The notes below the pieces were generated by a model, which saw only the letters and a program-made list of their open reading frames with translations, was not told where the DNA came from and made no database searches. The translations under genes and the position numbers were made by a program. This document shows positions 51,538-61,039 of a stretch of DNA of 64,000 nt, in pieces (position 1 is the first letter of the stretch; each line of letters starts with the position of its first letter). Source of the stretch: CBDCBA01 sp965214125. GTDB taxonomy: Bacteria > Planctomycetota > Phycisphaerae > Tepidisphaerales > Tepidisphaeraceae. The DNA is taken from the NCBI GenBank assembly GCA_965214125.1, contig CBDCBA010000034.1, positions 62,001-126,000 on the forward strand, given 5' to 3'.

Positions 51538-52887
51538 GTGCCGCGACACAGCGACCAGCACCCGCCCGCCCGCACCGGCGTTGTCCTTCTCGGCCACGGC
51601 ACGGTCGGGCGCGGCGTCGTGCGGCTTCTCGGCGACGGTGACGGCGACCTTGCCCGGCGAACCGGCATGGCGTTCCACCCGGTCGCCGTCGCCGTACGCG
51701 ACCCCGCGCGGCACCGCGACGTCGCCGCCGGGCTGCCGCTGACGACCGATGCCGACGCGGCCGCCGCCCACCCGGAGGCGGCGGTCGTGCTCGAACTCAT
51801 GGGCGGTGTCGATCGGCCACGCGAACTGGTGCTGAAGGCGCTCGCGGCCGGCAAGCACGTGGTGACGGCGAACAAGGCCCTTGTCGCGGCGCACGGAGCC
51901 GAGCTCGTTGCCGCCGCGCGGGCCAACGGCGTGTCGCTTGCCTTCGAGGCCTCCTGCGGCGGCGGCATCCCGATCGTCGGCGCCCTGGTCGGGGGCCTGC
52001 TCGCCAACCGGTGCCAGGCGCTGGTGGGCATTTTGAACGGGACGAGCAACTTCATCCTCACGCGGATGACCGACGCCGGCGACAGCTACGCCGCCGCGCT
52101 CGGCGAGGCCCAACGGCTGGGGTACGCCGAGGCCGACCCGACGCTCGACGTCAACGGCCGCGACGTCGCGCAAAAGCTAGCGATTCTCGCTGGCCTCGCG
52201 TTCGGCGAGCGGATCGATCCACGGGCAATCCACGTCGAGGGCATTGCCGATCTCGACGCCGCCGACATCGCCTACGCGGGCGAACTCGGGTACGTCGTGA
52301 AGCTGCTGGCGATCGCGCAGAGGGACGAGGAAGATGGCCGCCTGTCGCTGAGCGTTTTCCCCGGCCTGATCGCCGCCCGCAGCCCGCTGGCGGACGTGAA
52401 GGGGCCGTTTAATGCGGTGACGGTCTTCGGCGACGCGCTGGGCGAGGCGACCTTTGTTGGCCGCGGCGCCGGGCAGACGCCCACCGCCAGCGCGGTTGTC
52501 GCCGACCTGATCTCGGTCGTCGGCGGCGGGTACCCGGCCATGTTCGGGCAACTGCGCACCCTGCCCGACCTCGCCCGATCGGCGGACGTGATCGACTTCG
52601 AGCAGGCCCGCCACCGTTACTACCTGCGGCTGATTGCCCAAGACGTGCCCGGCGTGCTGGCGGACGTCACGCGCTGCCTCGGCAACGTCGGCATCAGCCT
52701 GACGGCCGTGCTGCAACGCGAGGTGCCCACGGGCGACCGCGGCCGCGTGCCGGTGGTCGTCACCACGCACGTCGCCCGCGAGGGAAGCGTCCGCCGGGCC
52801 GTGGCGCAGATCGCGGCGTTGCCGAGCATTCTCGAGCCGCCGGTCGTCCTGCGGATCGCGAACCTGCCGACGGAGGCGCTGGCGTGA
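51538..52887 (+). CDS. hom: Homoserine dehydrogenase
   Basis: Reduces aspartate semialdehyde to homoserine in threonine/methionine synthesis. The 449-residue protein has the NAD(P) loop GHGTVGRGVV, the substrate region KHVVTANKALVA and GILNGTSNFILTRM, and a C-terminal ACT domain (YYLRLIAQDVPGVLADVTRCLGNVGISL) that should bind threonine for feedback control. GTG 51538 is the first start that keeps the cofactor loop near the N-terminus. The unknown gene downstream overlaps by four bases. Confidence 0.94.
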   Translation: MPRHSDQHPPARTGVVLLGHGTVGRGVVRLLGDGDGDLARRTGMAFHPVAVAVRDPARHRDVAAGLPLTTDADAAAAHPEAAVVLELMGGVDRPRELVLKALAAGKHVVTANKALVAAHGAELVAAARANGVSLAFEASCGGGIPIVGALVGGLLANRCQALVGILNGTSNFILTRMTDAGDSYAAALGEAQRLGYAEADPTLDVNGRDVAQKLAILAGLAFGERIDPRAIHVEGIADLDAADIAYAGELGYVVKLLAIAQRDEEDGRLSLSVFPGLIAARSPLADVKGPFNAVTVFGDALGEATFVGRGAGQTPTASAVVADLISVVGGGYPAMFGQLRTLPDLARSADVIDFEQARHRYYLRLIAQDVPGVLADVTRCLGNVGISLTAVLQREVPTGDRGRVPVVVTTHVAREGSVRRAVAQIAALPSILEPPVVLRIANLPTEALA

Positions 52888-53237
52888 CCCTGCGCGATCG
52901 CCTGAACCTGATCGACGGCGAACTGGCGTGGACGTGCGAGGCCGTTCGCGTAGTGAATGGCCGTGCGATCGCGGTTGAACCGGCTGTTCCCTACATCGAC
53001 GCCATTCAGCCGATCGCCGCGCGGCTTTACCTGGACACGCAGCCCGTCGACGACACGCTCGCCCTGATCCACCGCGGCGGGTGGCCCTTCGACTTGAAGA
53101 CGTTCGAGGGCGAACCGATCGGTGCGGGTGTGCTCTCGCTGCGCCCGCGCGGCGCGGGGGACGAGGTGATGCGCGAGCTGATCGAGTCGTTCGAGGCGCG
53201 GCACGCGACGCGAACGCTGCTCATTCGCAATTTCTGA
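52884..53237 (+). CDS. Unknown protein translationally coupled to hom
   Basis: Protein of 117 residues starting with GTG that overlaps the hom stop. It has a short helical N-terminus (TLRDRLNLIDGELAW), a VVNGRAIAVEPAVPYIDAIQPIAARL region and an IGAGVLSLRPRGAGDEVMRELIESFEARH segment. No family recognised. Its placement between hom and lysC and the stop/start overlap suggest a role tied to aspartate-family synthesis, perhaps as a small regulator; this is inference. Confidence 0.65.
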   Translation: MTLRDRLNLIDGELAWTCEAVRVVNGRAIAVEPAVPYIDAIQPIAARLYLDTQPVDDTLALIHRGGWPFDLKTFEGEPIGAGVLSLRPRGAGDEVMRELIESFEARHATRTLLIRNF

Positions 53238-53253
53238 TGCTTCAACCGACCTA

Positions 53254-53320
53254 GCTCGGGTGCCACTGCATCCTTGCAGTGTCGGGTCCGGACACTGCAA
53301 GGATGCAGTGGCACCCGAGC
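53254..53320. repeat. Nested palindromic inverted repeat, family F, copy 2
   Basis: Two perfect 30-bp arms, 53254-53283 and 53291-53320, with a 7-base loop. The inner 22 bases of each arm equal those at 22074-22133 while the loops differ (7 against 12 bases). It separates the unknown gene from lysC. Confidence 0.93.
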
Positions 53321-53370
53321 GCCCGCTCAAGCTGTCGGGTCGAACCCCGCTACCATGCCGCCCCCGGAAC

Positions 53371-54615
53371 ATGGCACGCATCGTTCAAAAGTTCGGAGGC
53401 ACCAGCGTTGCCGACGCCGAGCGGATCGGGCGGTGCGCCGCCAAGGCCGTCGCGGCGCGGCGCCGGGGGGACGAGGTCGTCGTGGTCGTGAGCGCGATGG
53501 GCAAGACGACCGACACGCTCGTGTCGCTCGCCGAGCAAATCGGCAGCAGCGCCTCGGGCGGGCGACCGCCCAAGCGGGAGATGGACCAGTTGCTCGCCAC
53601 CGGCGAAGTCGTCACCTCCGCCCTCTTCGCGATGGCCTGCTACGCCCAGGGGGAGGACGCGATCAGCTTCACCGGGCAGCAGATCAACCTGCGCACCGAC
53701 GACGCCTTCACCAAGGCCCGCATCCGCGCGATCGATACGGACAAGATGCTCGACCAGCTTGGCCGCGGCCGCATCGTGGTGGTTGCCGGCTTCCAGGGCG
53801 TCGCGCCCGGCGGCGAGACGACCACGCTCGGCCGCGGCGGATCGAATGCCACGCTCGTCGCCCTCGGGGCCGTGCTGAAGGCGGACGTGTGCGAGAACTA
53901 CACCGACGTCGACGGCGTCTTCACCGCCGACCCACGCGTGGTGCCCAACGCCCGCAAGATCGAGCGCATCACCTACGACGAAATGCTCGAACTCAGCGGC
54001 CTTGGCGCGGGCGTGCTGCAGACGCGGGCGGTCGAGTTCGCCAAAAAGTACGACGTGCCGATCCACGTGCGCAACAGCGCCACCGACGCGCCGGGCACGA
54101 TGGTCGTGAAGGAGACGCCGGAAATGGAAGACATCCTCGTCAGCGGGGCCGCCCTCAAGCGCAACCTCGTCCGCGTGACCCTCGCCAACGTGCCCGACCA
54201 CCCCGGCATGGCCGCGGGCATCTTCCGCGAGATCGCGGCGAGCAACATCATCGTCGACGACATCATTCAGAACGTCTTCGACGATGGCACCGCGAACATC
54301 AGCTTCACCGTCGAAGACGGCGATTTACACGACATCCGCCCCGTCGTCGACGCCCTCACCCGCCGCTTTGCGAACGCCGAGCACACGCCGACCGTGCGGT
54401 ACCACGAAGACTTGGCCAAGATCAGCGTCGTCGGCGTCGGCATGCGCAGCCACACGGGCGTGGCCCGCATGATGTTCGAGGCCCTCGGCGACGCGAAGGT
54501 GAACATCCAGAACATCACCACGAGCGAGATCAAGATTTCCTGCATCGTCGGCCGCGCCGAAGGGGCGCGGGCGCTGCAAGTGGTTCACGATGCCTTTGGT
54601 CTTGGGGATTTGTGA
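53371..54615 (+). CDS. lysC: Aspartate kinase
   Basis: Phosphorylates aspartate, the first step to lysine, threonine and methionine. The 414-residue protein starts RIVQKFGGTSVADAERI (kinase loop), has GRGGSNATLVALGAVLKADVCENYTDVDGVFTADPR, and two ACT domains (VTLANVPDHPGMAAGIFREI and ISVVGVGMRSHTGVARMMFEAL) for lysine/threonine feedback. ATG 53371 is chosen; the frame is open upstream only through the palindrome. It forms an aspartate-family cluster with hom. No lysine riboswitch was recognised upstream. Confidence 0.96.
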   Translation: MARIVQKFGGTSVADAERIGRCAAKAVAARRRGDEVVVVVSAMGKTTDTLVSLAEQIGSSASGGRPPKREMDQLLATGEVVTSALFAMACYAQGEDAISFTGQQINLRTDDAFTKARIRAIDTDKMLDQLGRGRIVVVAGFQGVAPGGETTTLGRGGSNATLVALGAVLKADVCENYTDVDGVFTADPRVVPNARKIERITYDEMLELSGLGAGVLQTRAVEFAKKYDVPIHVRNSATDAPGTMVVKETPEMEDILVSGAALKRNLVRVTLANVPDHPGMAAGIFREIAASNIIVDDIIQNVFDDGTANISFTVEDGDLHDIRPVVDALTRRFANAEHTPTVRYHEDLAKISVVGVGMRSHTGVARMMFEALGDAKVNIQNITTSEIKISCIVGRAEGARALQVVHDAFGLGDL

Positions 54616-54700
54616 TTGGTTGATTTGGGATTTGGGTCCAGAAGCATCGACCACTCTGCCCAAATCCCAAATCCCAAATCACCAATTCCAAATCCCCAAC
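54603..54700. terminator. Long imperfect hairpin between convergent genes
   Basis: Arms at about 54603-54637 and 54660-54700 share the words TTGGGGATTT, ATTGGT and GATTTGGGATTTGGG, pairing with a few indels. The left arm overlaps the last codons of lysC. It lies between convergent stops and is locally AT-rich, unlike its surroundings. Confidence 0.75.
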
Positions 54701-54701
54701 A

Positions 54702-55016
54702 TCACGCCGCCCGGCGCAGCTCGGCGAGGCGGTCGCTGCGGCGCTTGAGCCAGCCGGTGAGCTGCACGCGCTTGTGGCGGCGGTGGCGGAGGTGCTCGAG
54801 GTAGTCGCGCAGGGCGGCGGTTTCGAACTGCGCGAGGAAGTCGGGCGCGGCCGTCGGGTTGAGGCGGCGGATCCCGGCGATGGTGCGGCGGCGATCCTCG
54901 CGCACGCCGAGCATCTCGAGTTCGGCCTCGACGACCTCTTCGGCGGTGGTGGCGGGGGCGAAGGTGTTGCCCGCGGTCAGCGGGCCGTTGAACGCGACGG
55001 GAGCGGCTTGGGTCAT
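54702..55016 (-). CDS. Small hypothetical protein
   Basis: Protein of 104 residues, mostly helical and basic towards the end. It has an AEEVVEAELEMLGVREDRRRTIAGIRRLNPTAAPDFLAQFE segment and a C-terminal RHRRHKRVQLTGWLKRRSDRLAELRR. No domain recognised. Codon use and a good ATG at 55016 support it being real. It is convergent with lysC and divergent from the DUF4190-like gene. Confidence 0.6.
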   Translation of the reverse strand: MTQAAPVAFNGPLTAGNTFAPATTAEEVVEAELEMLGVREDRRRTIAGIRRLNPTAAPDFLAQFETAALRDYLEHLRHRRHKRVQLTGWLKRRSDRLAELRRAA

Positions 55017-55098
55017 GCGTTAGAGTGATCGGACCCGCGGCCGCCCCTGCATTTGCCAAAGCGGACGCGGACGCGGTTCCGATAACGCCTTACCTGCC

Positions 55099-55839
55099 AT
55101 GACGACCTCCACCGACCCACCCCCGCCACCACCCGCGCCACAACCCCCGCCACCACCGCAGAAGACTGGCCTCGCGGGTTTGGCCTCCATGAGCACTACG
55201 GCCGGCGTCGGCCTGGCCGAGTACCGCGCCGTCAGCGGGCTGGCCGTTGCGTCCCTCTTGTGCAGCCTCGCCGGCGTGGCGACGGTGGTGAGCTGGATCT
55301 TCGTCGCCCTGCCGGTGATCGGTGTGTTGCTGGGGCTCGTGGCACTTTGGCAAATCGCCCGCGCCAACGGCACGCTCGTCGGCCGCGCGCCCGCGATCCT
55401 CGGCGTCGTGCTGGGCCTGCTGATCGCCGGCTACTTCGGTTGGCAGGGGTGGTCGACGCGAACCGAGGATGCCGCCTTTCGTGCGTCGATCGCCAAGCAG
55501 ATCGAGGAGTTCGGCGCCGCAATGGCCGCGGAGGATTACGTCACCGCGCACGGCTTCCTCGCACCGACTCTCCGGGAAGAATCGACTCCGCAGACGCTTG
55601 CCAGCGTTGCCAGCACTTACACCCGCATGCGCCTCGACGGCGAGTTGCTGTACGGCCCGATCCGTGGCGCCAAACCGAGCGGCCGCACCATGATCGTCCG
55701 CGACGGCGACCGCGCGGCGGCGGCGAGTGAGATGACGCTGCTCTTCGAGAAGGGGACCGATGACGCCCAGCGCATCGAGTTGATCCGCGACGCCGACGGC
55801 AGGTGGCGAATCAGCCGCTTCGACCGCTGGAACCTATGA
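55099..55839 (+). CDS. DUF4190-like membrane protein
   Basis: Protein of 246 residues. A Pro-rich tail (residues 7-20) precedes two membrane helices typical of DUF4190: SGLAVASLLCSLAGVATVVSWIF and IGVLLGLVALWQIARANGTLVGRAPAILGVVLGLLIAGY. After residue 120 a soluble domain follows (KQIEEFGAAMAAEDYVTAHGFLAP, DGRWRISRFDRW), resembling NTF2-like ends of secreted proteins. Function unknown. It is upstream of the PD40 gene on the same strand. Confidence 0.75.
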   Translation: MTTSTDPPPPPPAPQPPPPPQKTGLAGLASMSTTAGVGLAEYRAVSGLAVASLLCSLAGVATVVSWIFVALPVIGVLLGLVALWQIARANGTLVGRAPAILGVVLGLLIAGYFGWQGWSTRTEDAAFRASIAKQIEEFGAAMAAEDYVTAHGFLAPTLREESTPQTLASVASTYTRMRLDGELLYGPIRGAKPSGRTMIVRDGDRAAAASEMTLLFEKGTDDAQRIELIRDADGRWRISRFDRWNL

Positions 55840-55954
55840 GTGCCCGCACCCGAACTCACGTCCCGCCCGCGCGATGCCGATACGGCCAAGGGAGGTGACC
55901 CGCGCGGCCGACGCGCAGGGCCGCCGCGTCGTCGGTTCGAGCAAGGATGAAGCC

Positions 55955-57358
55955 ATGCAGGCAAAGGATCGCCAGTACACCGTTCGCCCCGCCGCCGCCC
56001 TGTTGGTGGCCGTCGCGGGCGTGGCCATGGGCGGCTGCGCGTCGCCCCTCTTCAGCCCACGCAGCGGCGCCAGCGCCGACGGGGCTCGCGACGGCACCGG
56101 GCGGCCAAGCGTCGCCCACGCCAACGCGGCGCCAGGCGGCAAGACGTCGAAGATCGCCCCCACGCCAAAGTTCGGCAATCAGCCGGCAGGCAATGCCGTG
56201 CGCCGCAGCAACGAGCTCGTCGGCACGCTGGCCGAGGGCGAGGGCGGCGGCATGTACATCCGCCTGCTCGACTCTGGCAAGATGCCCGGCGTCAACAGCT
56301 TCGGCGAGTTCGGCAGTGAGGGCGAGCGCCCTTACAGGCCCGTCGCCGGCCGCGCCGGCTATCAGCAGCACAGCTTTGTCGACGAGGGCTTCGACACGGA
56401 CGTCGCCGTCACGCCCGACAGTGGCTGGATGGCCTTCGCCAGCACGCGGCACAGCACGCGCAGCGACATCTACCTCCAGCGCACCAACGGCCTGGCCGTC
56501 ACGAAGCTGACGACCGACCCGGCCGACGACGCCTTCCCGGCCTTCAGCCCCGCGGGCGACAAGATTGCCTTCTGCTCCAACCGCGCGGGCAACTGGGACG
56601 TCTACGTGATGGACAAGGACGGCCGCAACGTGACGGCAATCACGCAGGGGCCGGGGCACGATCTGCACCCGTCGTTCAGCCCCGACGGCCAGCGGCTGGT
56701 CTTCTGCCGCATCGGCGGGCGCAGCCAGCAGTGGGAACTGTGGGTCGCGAACCTGAGCACGGGCGAGAAGACGATGGTCGGCTTCGGCCTCTTCCCCGAT
56801 TGGTCGCCGCGCACGGACATTGATCAGATCGCTTTCCAACGCGCCCGCCAGCGCGGCGGGCGGTGGTTCAGCCTTTGGACGATGCAGCTCTCGCCCGGCG
56901 GTGAGCCGACGTACGTGACGGAGGTCGCCATGAGCACCAACGCCGCCCTCGTCGCCCCCGCCTGGAGCCCCGACGGCGAGCGGCTTGCCTTTGCAACCGT
57001 TGTCGACCCCGACGCGGGCATGCCCGACACCGACGAGGCCATCGGCCGGCAGGACATCTGGACCGTCAACGCCGACGGCACCGACCGTCACCGCATTACC
57101 GACGGCAAGGGCAGCTACGCCACGCCCGCCTGGGCGACGGACGGGCGCGTCTACTTTGTCAGCGACCGCGGCGGCACGGAATGCGTCTGGTCGGCGCGGG
57201 CCGAGGGCCAGAACTTCAGTGTCGCCGCCACGCCCGCGAAGAAGGGCGCCGTGCTGAGCGACGTGCAGCCGGACGTGCAGCCGGACGTGATCGACATCGG
57301 CACCGCGCCGGCGATCGCCAACACGGACAACGCCCCCATCCCCGGCACGGGCCACTGA
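55955..57358 (+). CDS. PD40/TolB-like beta-propeller lipoprotein
   Basis: Predicted lipoprotein of 467 residues with Cys27 in a GGC lipobox (GVAMGGC). From about residue 145 it has repeated PD40 blades: DVAVTPDSGWMAFASTRH, AFPAFSPAGDKIAFCSNRAG, LHPSFSPDGQRLVFCRIGG, APAWSPDGERLAFAT and ATPAWATDGRVYFVSDRGG. These match the WD40-like propeller of TolB and secreted peptidases. GCAAGGATGAAGCC before ATG 55955 contains a binding site and decides the start. A role in envelope organisation or signalling is possible. Confidence 0.85.
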   Translation: MQAKDRQYTVRPAAALLVAVAGVAMGGCASPLFSPRSGASADGARDGTGRPSVAHANAAPGGKTSKIAPTPKFGNQPAGNAVRRSNELVGTLAEGEGGGMYIRLLDSGKMPGVNSFGEFGSEGERPYRPVAGRAGYQQHSFVDEGFDTDVAVTPDSGWMAFASTRHSTRSDIYLQRTNGLAVTKLTTDPADDAFPAFSPAGDKIAFCSNRAGNWDVYVMDKDGRNVTAITQGPGHDLHPSFSPDGQRLVFCRIGGRSQQWELWVANLSTGEKTMVGFGLFPDWSPRTDIDQIAFQRARQRGGRWFSLWTMQLSPGGEPTYVTEVAMSTNAALVAPAWSPDGERLAFATVVDPDAGMPDTDEAIGRQDIWTVNADGTDRHRITDGKGSYATPAWATDGRVYFVSDRGGTECVWSARAEGQNFSVAATPAKKGAVLSDVQPDVQPDVIDIGTAPAIANTDNAPIPGTGH

Positions 57359-57360
57359 TC

Positions 57361-57390
57361 GGTGCCACTACACGGTGTGGAGTGGCACCC
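57361..57390. repeat. Short imperfect inverted repeat after the PD40 gene
   Basis: GGTGCCACT begins one base after the PD40 stop, and its complement AGTGGCACC ends the stem at 57389. It keeps the GGTGCCACT word of the family F arms but not the rest, so it may be a decayed member. It separates the convergent PD40 and transporter genes. Confidence 0.5.
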
Positions 57391-58917
57391 CGACGTTCTT
57401 CTCACGACGCCGTTCGGCGAGGAGTTGCGTGGTTCGCTCGGCCCGCTCGCGGGTGATCGGGAAGAACAGGAACCCGACGATCGCCAGGATCAGCCCACCG
57501 CCCTGGCAGAAGATCAAGACGAGCAGCATGCGCTGGTTCACCTCCGGCGAGACGCCCCCCGCCGCCTCGGCCGCGGGGGCGTCAAAGCCGACCCATTGCA
57601 GCAGATAGCCGCCGAACAGCACCGTCAGCGCGACGGCCATTTTGCGGGCGAAACCCTGCACGGCGCTGAACATCCCCTCGCGCCGCCGGCCGGTTTCGAG
57701 CTCGTCCTCGTCGCAGACGTCGGCGGTCATCGAGTCGATCATCAGCCAACACCCCTGCCCACCAAGCGCGCCGACGAACACGGCCAGCAGCACGCCCCAC
57801 TTGAAGGTCTCGGGCGCGACGGTGAGGCCGATCGTTGCGAGCGTTCCCGACAGCCATTGGCTTGGGCCGAACGCCGGATTGTTCATGCCGATGTTGGGGT
57901 TGTACAGCCACCAGACGGCGACCGTTCCCATGAGCATGAAGCCCAGGCCCAGCAGCATGCCGTAGCGCTTGCCGGTGAGGCGCGAGAGGCGAGAGGCGAT
58001 GAACATCGACAGGTACGCCGTCAGCGCCGCCACCACGCCGGCGATCAGGCCGAGCAGGGCCGCGTTGTCCTTGGCCAGATCCACGCTGGCGACGTTCTGG
58101 TAGACGTAGTAGATGAGGGCGAACGTGCCGATCGTCCCGGCCGTCATCAGGCCCATGATGACCGCGAGGTAGGCGACGAGCAGGATTGCGAAGGCCTTGT
58201 TTTTCAGCGTGTACGCGACCGCTGGCAGGATGGCGATGGTCGCCTGCTTTTCGACGCTCTCGCGCTCCTTTGTCGCGAAGACTGCCGCGAGGCCGGTAAT
58301 GATGATGACGACGCCGAGGAGGATGCTGACCATCCGGGCGCCGTTCACCTCGCCGCCCCAGACGTCGAGCCGGCAGGCCCAGTAGAGCGCCGGGATCGTC
58401 ATGCTCGCGAGCAGACCGAGGTACATCCGCCACGCGAGCACGCGGGTGCGCTCGTCGTAGTCGTCGGTCAGTTCGAAGCCAAGGGCCGTGTACGGCACCA
58501 TAAAGAGCGTGTAGGCCAGGAAGAAGAGCGAGCCGAGGATCGCCATCCACCAGAACGGCACGGTTGCTGTACCACGGGTTCTGCGCCGTCGACAGCATCG
58601 GCCGGATACCAGAAGAGCGGCAACAGGACGGCCGCCGCAATGCAGCCCACGAACATCAGCGGCCCGCGGCGACCCCAGCGGCTGCGGAAGTTGTCGCTGA
58701 AGTTGCCGATGATCGGGTCGGTGATCGCGTCGGCAAAGCGCGGGATCGACAATGCCAATCCTGCCAAGCCGGCCGGCATGCCGAAGGCCGTCACGTAAAT
58801 AATCATGCCCAGCACGAACAGCGTGTTGGCCATGAAGTTGTCGGCAATCCCGCCCAGTCCCCAGCCGACGCGGGTTGAGAGTGGCACCGTTTGCAAGCGC
58901 GGCGGGGCATAGGTCAA
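57368..58917 (-). pseudogene. MFS_2 (GPH-type) sugar transporter, frameshifted
   Basis: Sugar:cation symporter of the MelB family. The start is read from ATG 58917 (PLSTRVGWGLGGIADNFMANTL, DAITDPIIGNFSDNFRSRWGRRGPL). Near 58560-58605 the sense leaves this frame, passes through a second (MLSTAQNPWYSNRAV) and continues in a third (PFWWMAILGSLFFLAYTLFM) to the stop at 57368. About twelve helices are then complete. Either two single-base errors or a real lesion explains this. It is adjacent to the DUF5722 gene and is expected to import its products. Confidence 0.85.
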
Positions 58918-58923
58918 GGTTGC

Positions 58924-61039
58924 TCAATCGGCCTCCTCAAGCTTCTTCACGATGCGCGGCCGGATGAACAGCGCGGTGTCGTACGACTCGTTTCTGCCCG
59001 CCGCCGTTCGCAGCGTGAGCGTCACCGTCTTCCCCGCGAACCTCGGACAAATCCACCGTCCGCTCGCGCTGCGCCTGGTCCGGCTGGCGGGCGGACCAAA
59101 GCTCCTCGCCGTCGATCAGCACGCTGGCGACGTAGCCGTCGCCCCCGGCGCTCTTCTTGCCAGTGGCGAAGCGCAGGGCCACTGGTTCGTCCGGCAATTC
59201 GACCGTCATCGCCGCGCTCGCCGGGCCGGCGGACGGCACCTTCGGGTGGAGCATGATCGCCTGCGTCGCCCCGCCGTCGGGCAGCTCGACGACGACGCGG
59301 TTCCACGCCATCTGGTTCGTCACCGTCGCCTCGGCCGCAAGCGGCATCAGGTCGATCAACACGTTCGGGTCGCCCTTGACGATCTCGACAACGCTGTTCT
59401 CGGGAAACGGACCGGCCGGCGCGCCGGTCGCGACGGCGGGCAAGTCGCGGAGCATCGGGTCGGCCAGCGCGTCGAACGCCGGCGTGCCGGCGGCGCCGTA
59501 AATCTGCCACGCCTTGCGACGCCGCCACTTGCTCGGGTCGTCCATGTCCTCCACGCCGCCGTCGAGCTCGAGCAGGCCAAGCTTCAGGCCATCTTCAAGC
59601 GGGTGGTCGAGGTGGCGGTGCAGGATGAAGGCGTCAAGCAGATCGATTCTTTCAAGCTTCACCCACAGCGCCGCCAGCGCCTGGGCCTGAAGCGCCTCGC
59701 CCTCAGGCCCCTCGCCCGCGTGCAGGCCCTGCTCGGAGAAGATCAGCCGGCGCGGCTCGCCGTCGACGAGCTGCGCCGGCTCCTTCAGATAGGCCGCCAG
59801 CACCTCGACGTTCTTGAACGTGATTTGCGGCGTGTCGTACGCGAACACCGCGACGCGGTCGTTCCAGAAGTCGGGCTCGAACAGGTTCGACGGGTACGGG
59901 TGGTACGCCACGTTCCAGTCGAAGTCGCCGCCCGCCTTGCTCAGCACGATCAACCGGTCAAGCAGGTCCTTCGACGCCACGTTGCGCGTCGCGTCGAGCG
60001 AGTTCGGCCACGTCCACGAGTGCGTGAGCGAAGTAAAGATCGGCAGCGTCGCGTGCTCGACTCGAACCGCGAGATGAGCCAGCCGCAACTCGCGGGCGTG
60101 CTGCTGGGCGACCTGTTCGAGCGTCGCCGGCCCCATGTTGTGCCACGCGCCGTGCGAGTCGATCTCGTTGCCGACGATGATCCCGCCGACCCGCCCGTGC
60201 GGCGAGCCCTCGGCCGTGTAGCGATCGACAAAAAAGCGCAGAAACGCCAGGTAGCGCTGCACGGAGTCGGCGTTGTCGAGCCGGAACGCACTGTAATGGG
60301 CGTCGCGGTCGGCGCCGGGGTAGTTGAACGCTTCCGCCATCACCGGGTCGTTCAGGAACGGGTTCAGCAGCACGACGATCACGTTGATGTCGGCGTCGGT
60401 CAGCTCGCGCAGCTCGCGGTCGATGTCGGCGAAGTGGCGGGCGTTCAGGTGGTAGATTGTCCCGTCCTGCTCGACGCGAAAGGCGGGGTCCGTCGCCTCC
60501 TTGCCGATCGGCAGAAAGGCCGGGCCGAGCGTGACGTTCACGTGGACGTGCTTGACGCCGAGGTCCACGAGGTCGGCCACGCTCACCGGGTTGCTCACGC
60601 CCTTGATCGAGTCCGGCCACACCAGCCGGCGCGGGCGATTCGAAATCCGGCGAAGATCCGTCACCCATTGGGCGGCAGTGGGCATGTCCGCACCCTTGGC
60701 GCGGAGGGCAAAGCGTTGGAAGACGCGGTCGCGACCATCGTCGGCGTAGCGGGCGAGACGGCCGATCGTCTGGCGCGGGCGAAGGATCGCCACCACCTCG
60801 CCCGGCTCGTGATCCGTTTCCCAGGCGTCCCACGCCAGCAACTCCTGCTCGTCTGGCAAAGCCGGAAGGCGAAGGACGATCGCGTCGTCTGTGGCGAGAA
60901 CCTCGCGGATGTCGTTGTCCTTGGTGGCGGCACCCGCGACGCACGTGCTGGCACAGCAGGCGATCAGCAGGCTCCACAAGAGCAACAGACTTGGCTTGCA
61001 TCGAACGCGATCAAGCACGGCGTGAAGGATTGCGTTCAT
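58924..61039 (-). pseudogene. DUF5722 glycosidase-like protein, 3' frameshift
   Basis: Secreted protein with a signal peptide (about residues 1-36) and a TIM-barrel-like DUF5722 core: IKGVSNPVSVADLVDLGVKHVHVN, VGGIIVGNEIDSHG, WNVAYHPYPSNLFEP, RLIFSEQGLHAGEG, the layout of a clan A glycosidase with Glu in GNEID and SEQGL. Near 59038-59045 the frame changes: the visible frame runs to 58937, but the natural C-terminus FAGKTVTLTLRTAAGRNESYDTALFIRPRI lies in another frame stopping at 58924. Only the tail is affected, so activity may remain. It overlaps the regulator gene by four bases. Confidence 0.8.

Noticed and set aside
53260..53370. N-terminal extension of lysC
   Set aside because: The frame is open only because it runs through the palindromic repeat; the kinase homology begins at ATG 53371.
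53321..53370. Lysine riboswitch before lysC
   Set aside because: Only 50 bases lie between the palindrome and the start codon, and none of the conserved lysine-riboswitch segments is present.
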